A stretch of 64,000 nucleotides of DNA, taken from assembly GCF_024300625.1 (NCBI RefSeq), contig NZ_CP101322.1, positions 3,485,992-3,549,991 on the forward strand, in the 5' to 3' direction. A program made the translations under genes and the position numbers. Shown one piece after another: positions 27,436-35,982 of this stretch; position 1 is the stretch's first letter; each line of letters starts with the position of its first letter. Below the pieces are notes generated by a model, which worked only from the letters and a program-made list of their open reading frames with translations, was not told the origin of the DNA and made no database searches. Source of the DNA: Halovivax gelatinilyticus. Its GTDB lineage: Archaea; Halobacteriota; Halobacteria; Halobacteriales; Natrialbaceae.

Positions 27436-29166
27436 TCACAGCCGTTCGCCGGGTATCGAGTCGTCCTCGCCGCGTTCGGCGAGGGCGACCTGCAACCGCT
27501 CTCGCGTCGTCTCGTGAATCGACCGGGAAACGGCGAGGTCGATGTCGTGAATCGTTGGCGTCGACCAGAAGAACGTCCGCGAACTCGCCGTGTCGACGAC
27601 GAGCGAGGCGAGACCGAGTCGACGTTGGAAGATCGACCGGCGGGTAGAGACCGTCTGGACGCGATAGTACGGAATAACGGTCGTCCGTCGTTGCCAAAAG
27701 CCCTCTCTGATCACGAGGTGGTCCTCGCCGACGTAGTAGCCGAGGTGTTTCCACTTGAGGTGGGCCGCCGGGGGAACGAAGACGTAGAGCGCGGCGACGA
27801 GCCACCACGATTGGAACTGATCGACGACGACCGACGTCACCGCAGCCAGCACGAGCAACACCGTCACGACGATGGTGAATCGAGCGAGGTAGCGCCGTCG
27901 CGCCACGGTCGTCGGACGCTCGAACGTCGGCGGTTCGATCTCGGTGAGCCGTTCGGTGAACTGGTGAACGCGCGGTAGGCGAGCCAGCGGAACCGCAGAC
28001 TGGCTGCCGCCGTTGCTATCCGGGCCGTAGCCGGCCGTCTCGACCCAGAGCCCGGCGTACTCGATGTAGCGCTGGATCGGGTTGTCGGAGATCGTCACCG
28101 ACTGGACTTTCTCCAGCGGGATCGAACCGGAGTAGCGCTGTAACAGGCCGCGTTCGTAAACCAGGTCGTCTCCCGCCTTTCCGAGTCGAAACCCGTAGTA
28201 CGAGACGAACGAGTAGAGGACGCTCAACAGGTACGTGATCGCGACCGCGTGGACCATCGAGACGGCAGAAAGAACGAGGTAACTGCTCGTCGTCCCGGCA
28301 CCGATCGTTTCCGGCCCGCCGAGCGGCTGAGCGGCGAGCAGGAAGTACCTGAGCAGGGCCTCGCCGCCGAAGAAGAGCAAGAAGCCGGCCGCGGCGAGCG
28401 CCGCCGGTCTGAACGACGCGAACGAGTACAGCAGCAACTCCCGCGAGTTCAGCGCGAACAGTTTCCGGGTTCGGTAGCCGGTGTCGAACGCCGCGTCGGA
28501 TTCCCGACGCGCGTCGTCCGGTCTCACCGGGTCAGCATCGGGCGAACCGGGTCGATCGTACGCTCGCGTCGGGTCGTCCGGAGAGACGTCCGCGTCGGCC
28601 GGACCGTCGGGACCCTTGACCGATCGTTCCACCTCGCGATCGGTTTCGGCCTCTCTCGCCGGTTCAGACGACTCGACACCCGCTTCCGAATCGCGAGACC
28701 GGGCCGCTTTCCGGTTGTTCGTCGCGGTCGCCGTTCGCTTCCTGATGTCGTGTTGTAACGTCGCCGCTTCGTCCTCGCTGACGAAGTTGAGCGAGCCCTC
28801 CGATCCGCCGCCACCGGCCGTCTCGATCGTGACGGTCGCGAATCCGAGCAGTTGAAAGAGAACGCCCTGTCGGATGTCGACGTTCTGGATGCGACGATAC
28901 GGAATTTCGCGCGACCGCCGCGAGATGACGCCGGAGGCGATGTCGAACGTATCGTCTCGGAGTTCGTAGCCGAATCGGTAGTAGTAGGCGACGCCGTAGG
29001 CCGCGCCCAGGAAGAAACCGATCGCGGCGGCGAAGATGGGCAGGCCGGTGAACGGGACGTCGATCGCGCCCCCGACTATCGAAGTGAGAAAGAAGAGGAT
29101 GAAAAGTCCCGCGACGCCGCGATTGAGCGCGAGAAAGACCGCACTCAGTGGGTGGAGTCGATTCAT
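27436..29166 (-). CDS. YdbT-like PH-domain membrane protein
   Basis: 576 residues. Each bacterial-PH (DUF304) unit follows a pair of membrane helices: helices at about 14-31 and 42-62 then a PH unit with SREIPYRRIQNVDIRQG; helices at about 245-265 and 285-315 then PH with SIPLEKVQSVTISDNPIQRY; helices at about 435-470 then PH with TTVIPYYRVQTVSTRRS. A polar linker (about 145-228) separates the first unit. Its start overlaps the previous gene by four bases, making a YdbS-YdbT pair as in bacteria. The bacterial pairs are linked to membrane stress; the role in haloarchaea is not known. Confidence 0.8.
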   Translation of the reverse strand: MNRLHPLSAVFLALNRGVAGLFILFFLTSIVGGAIDVPFTGLPIFAAAIGFFLGAAYGVAYYYRFGYELRDDTFDIASGVISRRSREIPYRRIQNVDIRQGVLFQLLGFATVTIETAGGGGSEGSLNFVSEDEAATLQHDIRKRTATATNNRKAARSRDSEAGVESSEPAREAETDREVERSVKGPDGPADADVSPDDPTRAYDRPGSPDADPVRPDDARRESDAAFDTGYRTRKLFALNSRELLLYSFASFRPAALAAAGFLLFFGGEALLRYFLLAAQPLGGPETIGAGTTSSYLVLSAVSMVHAVAITYLLSVLYSFVSYYGFRLGKAGDDLVYERGLLQRYSGSIPLEKVQSVTISDNPIQRYIEYAGLWVETAGYGPDSNGGSQSAVPLARLPRVHQFTERLTEIEPPTFERPTTVARRRYLARFTIVVTVLLVLAAVTSVVVDQFQSWWLVAALYVFVPPAAHLKWKHLGYYVGEDHLVIREGFWQRRTTVIPYYRVQTVSTRRSIFQRRLGLASLVVDTASSRTFFWSTPTIHDIDLAVSRSIHETTRERLQVALAERGEDDSIPGERL

Positions 29167-29624
29167 ACGGCGTCTTCCGTCTCGCTCTCGACGGCCAGTT
29201 CTCGGAGCGTGTCCTGGAGTTTTCGCGCACGTTCCGGTCGCAATCCGGGAACTCTGACGTCGGCGTTTCGCGATCCGGCGGTGTAGACGACGACCGACGA
29301 GAGCCCGAGGGCGCGTTCGAGCGGGCCGAACTGCGTGTCGACGTGCTGGACGCGAACGAACGGGACGGCCGTCTCGACGAACGTGATCACGCCTCGTTCC
29401 AAGTAGAGCGCGTCGGGCTGTATCTCGAATCGCCACACCTGGTAGCGGCGAAACCCGTACACCGCGCCGAGAAGCGACACGACCAGCACCGCCCCGCCGA
29501 GTGCCTCCGCGGGGACGTCGTACAGCCATCGATCGACGGCCAGCAGGACGAACGCGGCCACGGCACCCCAGAGGAGTCCGGAGACGATCCAGAGAATACG
29601 GGTCCGGGCGTGTAAGGATTCCAT
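29163..29624 (-). CDS. YdbS-like PH-domain membrane protein
   Basis: 153 residues: two membrane helices (about 10-30 and 40-60) followed by one bacterial-PH domain with TAVPFVRVQHVDTQFGPLERALGLSSVVVYTAG. ATG 29624 is preferred because CTTTTATCG on this strand (29650-29658) is about 29 bases upstream; a GTG nine bases earlier is also in frame. It is the first gene of the two-gene YdbS-YdbT unit, linked by an ATGA overlap. Confidence 0.8.
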   Translation of the reverse strand: MESLHARTRILWIVSGLLWGAVAAFVLLAVDRWLYDVPAEALGGAVLVVSLLGAVYGFRRYQVWRFEIQPDALYLERGVITFVETAVPFVRVQHVDTQFGPLERALGLSSVVVYTAGSRNADVRVPGLRPERARKLQDTLRELAVESETEDAV

Positions 29625-29742
29625 AGTCGCCACATTTGATGCACGAACGATAAAAGTGTAGCATTTAGCCGAATCGACCGACCGGACCTACCACGAGGTT
29701 TCCACCGGAGCTAACCGCGTCGACGGATTGAATCGTGCGAGC

Positions 29743-29988
29743 TTACGCGTCGTACTCGTCGGGCGTGTACGTCGAGAGTTCGAGTGCGTGGATGTCGGTC
29801 GTCATGTGGTCGCCGAGGGCGTCGTAGACGAGTTTGTGCTGGTCGACGAGGGTCTTCCCGTCGAACGCCGGCGAGACGACGGTTGCGGCGAGGTGATCGT
29901 CGTCGTGCTCGTCGCGTGCGCGACGGACCGTCGCGTCGGCGTCTTCGATCGCCGCTTCGATCAGCCGCTCGACCGCGTTGGGATCCAT
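29743..29988 (-). CDS. BolA family protein
   Basis: 81 residues of the BolA/IbaG fold: AVERLIEAAIEDADATVRRA, then VVSPAFDGKTLVDQHKLVYDALGDHMTTDIHALELSTY, where the FxGKxxxxxHxxVYxxL pattern is diagnostic. BolA proteins work with monothiol glutaredoxins in Fe-S and redox homeostasis. The conserved histidine of the DQHK motif is present. Divergent from msrA, another redox gene; TATA-like CCTTTTTG on this strand at 30011-30020. Confidence 0.85.
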   Translation of the reverse strand: MDPNAVERLIEAAIEDADATVRRARDEHDDDHLAATVVSPAFDGKTLVDQHKLVYDALGDHMTTDIHALELSTYTPDEYDA

Positions 29989-30116
29989 ACGCGAACAATC
30001 GGCCGGTCGGACAAAAAGGACGACGGTTTCGCGCGTCGACTCGCCGGTCAACAGAACTCGAGGGACAGATCCTCCGGACCCGTCACGCCTTTGGTCGGTG
30101 ACGACGCAGTTCCGGT

Positions 30117-30644
30117 ATGGAACGCGCAACCTTCGGCGGCGGCTGCTTCTGGTGCATCGAAGCGGCGTTCGAACTGGTTCCGGGCGTCGAATCGGTCACG
30201 TCGGGGTACGCCGGCGGTCACGCCGACGATCCGACCTACGAGGACGTCTGCAACGAGACCACCGGCCACGCCGAGGTCGTACAGCTCGAGTACGATCCGA
30301 CCGCCGTCAGCTACGCCGATCTGCTCGAAACGTTCGTCACGATCCACGACCCAACCCAGCGCAACCGGCAGGGGCCGGACGTCGGCACCCAGTACCGGTC
30401 GATCGTTCTCGTCCACGACGACCGGCAGGAAGAACTCGCCCGAGCGTTCTTCGACGAACTCGACGAGGCGTACGACGACGAGGTCGTCACCGAAATCGAA
30501 CCGCTCGAGACGTTCTACGAGGCAGAAGCCTACCACCAGAACTACTTCGAGAAGAATCCGAACGACGCCTACTGTCAACACCACGCGTCGCCGAAGATCG
30601 AGCGCGTCCGGAAACGGTTCGAGGATCGAATCGAAGCGGAGTAG
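30117..30644 (+). CDS. msrA: Peptide methionine sulfoxide reductase MsrA
   Basis: 175 residues; repairs the S epimer of methionine sulfoxide. The catalytic GGGCFWC is at residues 7-13, and YAGG, GHAEVVQLEYDP and QYRSIVLV follow as in the family. A C-terminal cysteine (DAYCQHH) could serve as resolving residue. Start ATG 30117 gives the normal short N-terminus. Divergent from bolA. Confidence 0.95.
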   Translation: MERATFGGGCFWCIEAAFELVPGVESVTSGYAGGHADDPTYEDVCNETTGHAEVVQLEYDPTAVSYADLLETFVTIHDPTQRNRQGPDVGTQYRSIVLVHDDRQEELARAFFDELDEAYDDEVVTEIEPLETFYEAEAYHQNYFEKNPNDAYCQHHASPKIERVRKRFEDRIEAE

Positions 30645-30697
30645 ACGCGGTCGCCGGATCCAACAACGCTACGTGAAACGGCCGCATCTTCTCCACC

Positions 30698-31675
30698 GTG
30701 AACGTACATTCGATCGAGCTCGGAAATCACGAGTTCGAAGGAGAGAACAACGCGTACCTCCTCGAGTCCGGGGACGAGACGGCGCTGATCGATACGGGTA
30801 TCCATCGACCCGATATCGACGCCCAGTTGCGGGATGGACTCGCCGATCTCGGTCGGTCGGTTTCGGATCTCGACGACATCCTACTCACGCACCACCACAT
30901 GGATCACAGCGGACTCGCCGGGGCGCTCGCCGCCGAAAGCGGGGCGAGCGTCTACGTCCACGAGATCGACGCGCCGCTGGTCCGTCGGGACGAGGATGCT
31001 ATCGAGGCGTACGACTCCCTTCAGGAACGACGATTCGAAGAGTGGGAGATGCCCGAACCGAAGCGCAGGGAGTTACGCGAATTCTTCGCACAGAATCCAC
31101 CGGTCGATCCGCCAGAGACGGTCACTGAAGTTACCAGCGGAGACGTGATCAACGTCGGCCAGATCCAGCTCACCGTCAGACACGCGCCGGGCCACACCGC
31201 CGGCCACTGTCTTTACGAGTTCGACCGCGACGACACGCTAGAAGCGTTCGTCGGTGACGTCGTACTCCCCGTCTACACGCCGAACGTGGGCGGGGCGGAC
31301 CTTCGACTCGACGGGGCGCTCGCTCGCTATCTGGAATCGCTCTCCGCGATCGTAGACAGCGGCTACGGTCGACTATGGCCCGGCCACCGGAACGTCATCG
31401 ACGCGCCGGCCGAGCGGGCGACGACGATCATCGAACACCATCGCGATCGAACCGAAAACGTACTCGCCGTGCTCGACGACGAGAGCCCGATGAGCGCCTG
31501 GGACGTGAGCGCGGATCTGTTCGGCTCGCTGGAGGGTATTCACATCCTCCACGGTCCGGGCGAGGCGTATTCGCACCTCGAACACCTCGTCCATCACGAC
31601 GTCGTCGACCGAACGGACGGTCGGTACCGCCTGGCCGATCGGGCGATCGATCTGGAGGACGTTCTCCGCGTCTAG
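30698..31675 (+). CDS. Metallo-beta-lactamase-fold hydrolase
   Basis: 325 residues, GTG start (MNVHSIELGNHEFEG). The binuclear metal site is complete: THHHMDHSG (about 66-74), HAPGHTAGH, the aspartate in FVGDVVLP, and the last histidine in LWPGHRNV. A C-terminal winged-helix-like region (about 260-325) follows. This layout is that of the LACTB2/hydroxyacyl-hydrolase-like MBL proteins; substrate unknown. Confidence 0.85.
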   Translation: MNVHSIELGNHEFEGENNAYLLESGDETALIDTGIHRPDIDAQLRDGLADLGRSVSDLDDILLTHHHMDHSGLAGALAAESGASVYVHEIDAPLVRRDEDAIEAYDSLQERRFEEWEMPEPKRRELREFFAQNPPVDPPETVTEVTSGDVINVGQIQLTVRHAPGHTAGHCLYEFDRDDTLEAFVGDVVLPVYTPNVGGADLRLDGALARYLESLSAIVDSGYGRLWPGHRNVIDAPAERATTIIEHHRDRTENVLAVLDDESPMSAWDVSADLFGSLEGIHILHGPGEAYSHLEHLVHHDVVDRTDGRYRLADRAIDLEDVLRV

Positions 31676-31773
31676 TCGGAAGAATCGACGAACCGAGCCG
31701 GTATTCGGATCGGTAGTCCCGGATTCGTCCGTCAATCCACACCGTTTAACCCGACATTGGACGAGAGTAGGGT

Positions 31774-32928
31774 ATGGAACGCGTCGCGATAATCGGAGCG
31801 TCGATGACGAAGTTCGGTTCGCGCGAGGCGTGGATCAGCGAGCTACTGGTCGAGGCCGGACGGGCCGGTCTCGACGACGCCGGCGTCGAGCCATCGCGCG
31901 TCGATCACCTCTACGTCTCGAACATGGCGAGCGGAGAACTCGAAGGTCAGACGGGAGTATCGAACGCGCTGGCTCACGATCTGGGCGTCGTTCCGGCCTA
32001 CACCGAACGCGTCGACCAGACCAGCGCGAGCGGCGGCGCGGGCATCTACGCGGCGTGGCGCTCGATCGCGAGCGGTGCCAGCGAGTGTACGCTGCTGGTC
32101 GGCGGCGAGAAGATGACCCACCGATCGACGGCCGAAGCGACCGACGTGATCGCCTCGCTCACCCATCCCGTCGAGTACAAACACGGGGTGACGCTGCCCT
32201 CCTTCGCCGGCCTCGTCGCACGGCACTACCTCGACCGGTACGACGTTCCGCGCGAGTCGCTCGCGAAGGTCGCCGCGAAGAATCACCGAAACGGCGTCGA
32301 TAACCCGAACGCGCAGTTTCGAACGGAAGTCGACGTCGAGACGATCCTCGATTCGCCCATCGTCGCCGACCCGTTGCGACTGTACGACTTTTGTCCGATC
32401 ACCGATGGTTCGGCCGCGCTCGTCTTCTGTCCGGAATCGGTCGCCACCGAGATCGCAGACGAGTACGTCGTCGTCGCTGGGGTCGACGGGGCAACCGACA
32501 CGCACGTCGTCCACGAACGCGACGATCCGACCCACATGGCCGCGGTGGCCGCGAGTGGCGACGGGGCGTTCGAGATGAGCGGGTACGGCCCCGAGGACGT
32601 CGACGTGGCGGAACTCCACGACATGTTCACCATCCTCGAACTCTTACAGCTAGAGGCGCTCGGCTTCGCCGAGCGGGGAACGGCGTGGGAACTGATCGAG
32701 GACGGCGAACTCGACCGGGATACCGGTTCGATCCCGGTCAACCCCTCCGGGGGTCTAAAGTCGAAGGGCCACCCACTTGGGGCGAGCGGGGTTGCCCAGG
32801 CCGTCGAGATTTACGAACAGATACTCGGTGACGCGGGGCCGCGGCAGGTTGAGGCGGACGTCGGCCTGTGCTGTAACGTCGGCGGCTTCGGAAACTGCGT
32901 GACGACGACGATTCTGGAGGGCGCATAA
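31774..32928 (+). CDS. Thiolase-like protein lacking the nucleophilic cysteine
   Basis: 384 residues of the SCP2-thiolase-like branch. The active-site loop that should read xCASG is VDQTSASGG with Ser84 in the cysteine position. The C-terminal His loop is intact (SKGHPLGASG), as is CNVGGFGN near the end. It may still bind acyl-CoA but should not perform normal thiolase chemistry. The stop overlaps the next start (TAATG), a DUF35-type partner, as in archaeal thiolase-DUF35-HMG-CoA-synthase assemblies. TATA-like GTTTAAC at 31742-31748. Confidence 0.85.
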   Translation: MERVAIIGASMTKFGSREAWISELLVEAGRAGLDDAGVEPSRVDHLYVSNMASGELEGQTGVSNALAHDLGVVPAYTERVDQTSASGGAGIYAAWRSIASGASECTLLVGGEKMTHRSTAEATDVIASLTHPVEYKHGVTLPSFAGLVARHYLDRYDVPRESLAKVAAKNHRNGVDNPNAQFRTEVDVETILDSPIVADPLRLYDFCPITDGSAALVFCPESVATEIADEYVVVAGVDGATDTHVVHERDDPTHMAAVAASGDGAFEMSGYGPEDVDVAELHDMFTILELLQLEALGFAERGTAWELIEDGELDRDTGSIPVNPSGGLKSKGHPLGASGVAQAVEIYEQILGDAGPRQVEADVGLCCNVGGFGNCVTTTILEGA

Positions 32929-33335
32929 TGACCGACGAGAGCCCTCGAGAGCGGCCGACCTCGCCGCCCGACTCGCTGGAGGCGGTTCGGTACGACGACG
33001 GTTCGATCGGCTATCCCGGCCACCCCCTCGGTCCGAACGGGGCCGAACCGGTCGAAACCGTCGACCTGAGCGAGTACACTGCAGAAATCGTTACCTGGAC
33101 GACGAGTACGGCGACGCCTCCGGGCGTTCGCGAACCGAACACGCTCGCGATCGTCGAATTCGACGTCGACGGCGATTCGGTTCGCGCCATCGGACAGGTA
33201 ACGACCGACGATGTCGAGATCGGCGAACGCGTCAGACCGGTCTACGCCGAGCAGCTACGCGATCCGAACGCCGCCATCAGGGCCGCAGCGAGTCAGCGCT
33301 GGGACGGCTTCCGGTTCGAACCAGTAGAGAACTGA
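32928..33335 (+). CDS. DUF35 OB-fold protein without zinc ribbon
   Basis: 135 residues. The C-terminal half (NTLAIVEFDVDGDSVRAIGQV, DDVEIGERVRPVYAEQL) matches the OB-fold of DUF35 acyl-CoA-associated proteins. The usual N-terminal rubredoxin-like zinc ribbon is absent; the whole protein has no cysteine. Translation is coupled to the thiolase-like gene (one-base overlap), so it is presumably its partner. Confidence 0.78.
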   Translation: MTDESPRERPTSPPDSLEAVRYDDGSIGYPGHPLGPNGAEPVETVDLSEYTAEIVTWTTSTATPPGVREPNTLAIVEFDVDGDSVRAIGQVTTDDVEIGERVRPVYAEQLRDPNAAIRAAASQRWDGFRFEPVEN

Positions 33336-33373
33336 GACGCCACTGGGCCCGGCGCACAGATCGGCGGACTGGC

Positions 33374-34153
33374 TCACTGCTCGTCGTTTTCGGACTCGTC
33401 CGAGTCGCTCGTCGAGTCATCACCGTCGGCGGTTGGTTCGGACGCGTCACCCGGTTCGCCGTCCTCCGTCGGACGTTCCGGCGAATCGTCCGTCTCCGCG
33501 TTTCCGGTCGACACGCCGTCATCAACCGTATCGGGCTCCGAAGACGAGTGTTCGGGGTGGTACCGTTCTCTCAGAGTATCGAGTTCGGCTTCGACGTCTA
33601 CGTCAACCTGATCGCGGCCGCCAGAACGCCCGTCGGTGGGATCGATATCGCTCGACGGGCGCTCGTCGATCTCGATTTCGAACCCGCGGTCGACGTCTGC
33701 GGGTTTCGAATCGCCCTCCCGACCAGTGAGTCGTCGCTCGAGGTCTTCGAACAACGACTGGGTTCGGTCGAGCGAGGCCTCGACGCGGTCGTCCTCGTCA
33801 GCGGGAAGTTGGCTCCGTAGCTGATCGATCGTCGCCCCGAGTTGGTCGAGAACGGCGTCAGTTCGCTCGGCGGTGGATCGGCGCGACCGACGCGTTGACG
33901 TGGACGCTCGGTCGCGGACGCGCTGGTCGTAACGAAGCAATCGCGTCGCCCGCTGAATCGATTCGAGAACCCGAACCTGCGTCTCGAGGATCGCTATGAG
34001 TGTCGGAATCGCCACGTCGTCCGTCGCACGTAGCAGTTGCGCTGGCGTCGGCGGCCGAAGTCCCCGTCGGCGATCCGGTTCAGCCGACTCGCCCAGCGCC
34101 TCGATCGCCTCGGCGAGTTCGGACAGCGCTTCGGCGAGATCGTCGTCGGACAT
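33374..34153 (-). CDS. Haloarchaeal acidic coiled-coil protein, unknown
   Basis: 259 residues. The N-terminal part (SDDDLAEALSELAEAIEALGES) and the middle (ERTDAVLDQLGATIDQLRSQL, LDRTQSLFEDLERRL) are heptad-like helices; residues after about 165 are extremely acidic and probably disordered. ATG 34153 begins the well-composed sequence. No enzymatic motif. It is probably a cytoplasmic structural or scaffold protein; the function is unknown. Confidence 0.65.
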   Translation of the reverse strand: MSDDDLAEALSELAEAIEALGESAEPDRRRGLRPPTPAQLLRATDDVAIPTLIAILETQVRVLESIQRATRLLRYDQRVRDRASTSTRRSRRSTAERTDAVLDQLGATIDQLRSQLPADEDDRVEASLDRTQSLFEDLERRLTGREGDSKPADVDRGFEIEIDERPSSDIDPTDGRSGGRDQVDVDVEAELDTLRERYHPEHSSSEPDTVDDGVSTGNAETDDSPERPTEDGEPGDASEPTADGDDSTSDSDESENDEQ

Positions 34154-34349
34154 ACTCCATAGATGATTCCCCACGGCCAAAAGTGGGCGGGTAGCCCGAT
34201 CGAACCGGTCGTTCGGAGCCGAACAGTCCCCGATCCGTCTCGGCTGTGCGATCTTGGTATCAACGTCAGTGCAATTACCATTGGCCAATGCCTATAGATG
34301 GTTTTACAACCGCAATCCTTATTTGTAGATACAGTATGTTCCTTATCGA

Positions 34350-35003
34350 ATGGGAAGTGAGCCAGGGGGTGCCACGCCGGAGCGGGCCTCTTTCGTCCAA
34401 TCGCTCGAGGCGTTAAAGCGGCAGGGGAGCAACGTACTGGTCGTCGGTACGACAGCGGTAAAGCCCCACGATGCGGTGTGCGGCCGATTGATGGGGACCG
34501 GTTCGGTCGACTCGCGATCTCGGATCGTCGTCACCACGGATTGGAGTCGCGTCGTATCGGCCGATTGCTGTGGCCCCGAGGCAACGCAGTTTCTGGTCCT
34601 CGGAGACGGCGACCGCGCGGAAGAAGAAATTCCAGATAACGCCACCGAAGTGTCCCTTCTCGGGGTGCTCGGAACCACGTTCGTCGAATTGATCAACGAC
34701 ATCGAAGCGGACATGGACCTCGATCCGTCGCAACTTCGCGTCTGCGTCGACTCGGTTTCGGACCTGGTCGAGATGTACGACACCGAGAACGTTTTTCGGC
34801 TCTTACACGCCATGACGACGCGAATCAGACAGAGTCGCGGAATGGGACACTACCACCTGCCAATCGACCGGGCGGAAGAAGCCGTCAGTCTGTACGAGCC
34901 GCTGTTCGACGCGGTCATTACGCTCAGAACGAACGGCGAACGGATCGAACACCGCTGGGACCTCCGCGACGGAACTGCACAAACAGACTGGATCGACCTG
35001 TAA
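34350..35003 (+). CDS. KaiC/RecA-like degenerate protein (DUF7504 type)
   Basis: 217 residues. Order of elements (SNVLVVGTTAV at the P-loop position, RIVVTTDWSR, LRVCVDSVSDLVEMYDTENVFRLLHAMTTRIR, GHYHLPIDRAEEA, then ITLRTNGERIEHRWDLRD) follows haloarchaeal KaiC-like proteins, but the Walker A lysine and glycine pattern is missing, so ATP binding is doubtful. It resembles the family annotated as DUF7504 in haloarchaea. Such proteins often sit near signalling genes. Confidence 0.65.
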   Translation: MGSEPGGATPERASFVQSLEALKRQGSNVLVVGTTAVKPHDAVCGRLMGTGSVDSRSRIVVTTDWSRVVSADCCGPEATQFLVLGDGDRAEEEIPDNATEVSLLGVLGTTFVELINDIEADMDLDPSQLRVCVDSVSDLVEMYDTENVFRLLHAMTTRIRQSRGMGHYHLPIDRAEEAVSLYEPLFDAVITLRTNGERIEHRWDLRDGTAQTDWIDL

Positions 35004-35081
35004 GCCGTGTGCGTTCGACAAATTCACCCTGCACCGGTCGATGGCGAACCCTTCTAACGTCTAGGAGTGGTACGATATCAT

Positions 35082-35861
35082 ATGCGAGTCGAACAGCTCG
35101 GTACTGGTGACCCGTCGGTCGCGCTCGTCGGAGGGATCCACGGAGACGAACCCTGCGGCGTCAATGCGATCGATCGACTGCTCGAAACGCGACCGGAGGT
35201 CATCGAACCCGTCAAATTCGTCGTCGCGAACGAACTGGCCATCGAACAGTCGGTTCGATACGTCGAGGAAGACCTGAACAGGGCGTTTCCCGGTGATCCG
35301 GACGGCTCGACACACGAGAGCCGACTCGCCGCACGGCTCGCAGCGGAACTCGAAGGCTGTTACGTCTGCTCGATGCACTCGACGCAAAGCCACGCGAGCC
35401 CCTTCGCAGTGGTCGACGGGCTGACGGGGACGGCGAAGACGATCGGGCCACAGCTACCCGTCTCGTCGCTCGTCGAAACGGGCCCGCTCGCTCAGGGGCG
35501 ACTGTTCACCGGTGCCGAAACGATCGAAGTCGAGTGTGGGCTCCAGGGGACGGAAACGGCGACGGAAAACGCCTATACTCTGGCCCGAGCGTTTCTCACC
35601 GCGACCGGCGTCCTCCCGGGTGAGACGAGTCGGCGACCGCTCCCGGTGTTCCGACTGAACGAGATGATCGCGAAGAAACCGGCCGACCGGTACGAACTAT
35701 TCGTCGACAACTTCGAACGCGTCGAACCCGGACAACCGTTCGCTGCCGCCGACGGCACCGTACAGACGGCCTCGGAGGCGTTTTATCCGGTCCTGATGTC
35801 GCCCAACGGCTACGAGAACGTGTTCGGGTACGCCGCACGCCGGATCGACGTCATCGAGTGA
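35082..35861 (+). CDS. Aspartoacylase/succinylglutamate desuccinylase family metallohydrolase
   Basis: 259 residues of the M14-related AstE/AspA family. Zinc ligands are visible in VGGIHGDEPCG (His, Glu) and in CSMHST (His); the catalytic glutamate is probably in EVECGLQGTE. The C-terminal beta domain (about 175-259) is present. The substrate is unknown; N-acyl amino acids are usual. ATG 35082 was preferred over a GTG five codons earlier. Confidence 0.8.
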   Translation: MRVEQLGTGDPSVALVGGIHGDEPCGVNAIDRLLETRPEVIEPVKFVVANELAIEQSVRYVEEDLNRAFPGDPDGSTHESRLAARLAAELEGCYVCSMHSTQSHASPFAVVDGLTGTAKTIGPQLPVSSLVETGPLAQGRLFTGAETIEVECGLQGTETATENAYTLARAFLTATGVLPGETSRRPLPVFRLNEMIAKKPADRYELFVDNFERVEPGQPFAAADGTVQTASEAFYPVLMSPNGYENVFGYAARRIDVIE

Positions 35862-35982
35862 ACGGACGGACTTTCGCGTAGACCGCGAGAATTTGAGTTC
35901 GACCACGGGAGGTACGACCACACGTGTCCGGCGGGAGTAGTCCGATCGTGTGACGAGTAACCCGACGAGACCGGTCGCGACG

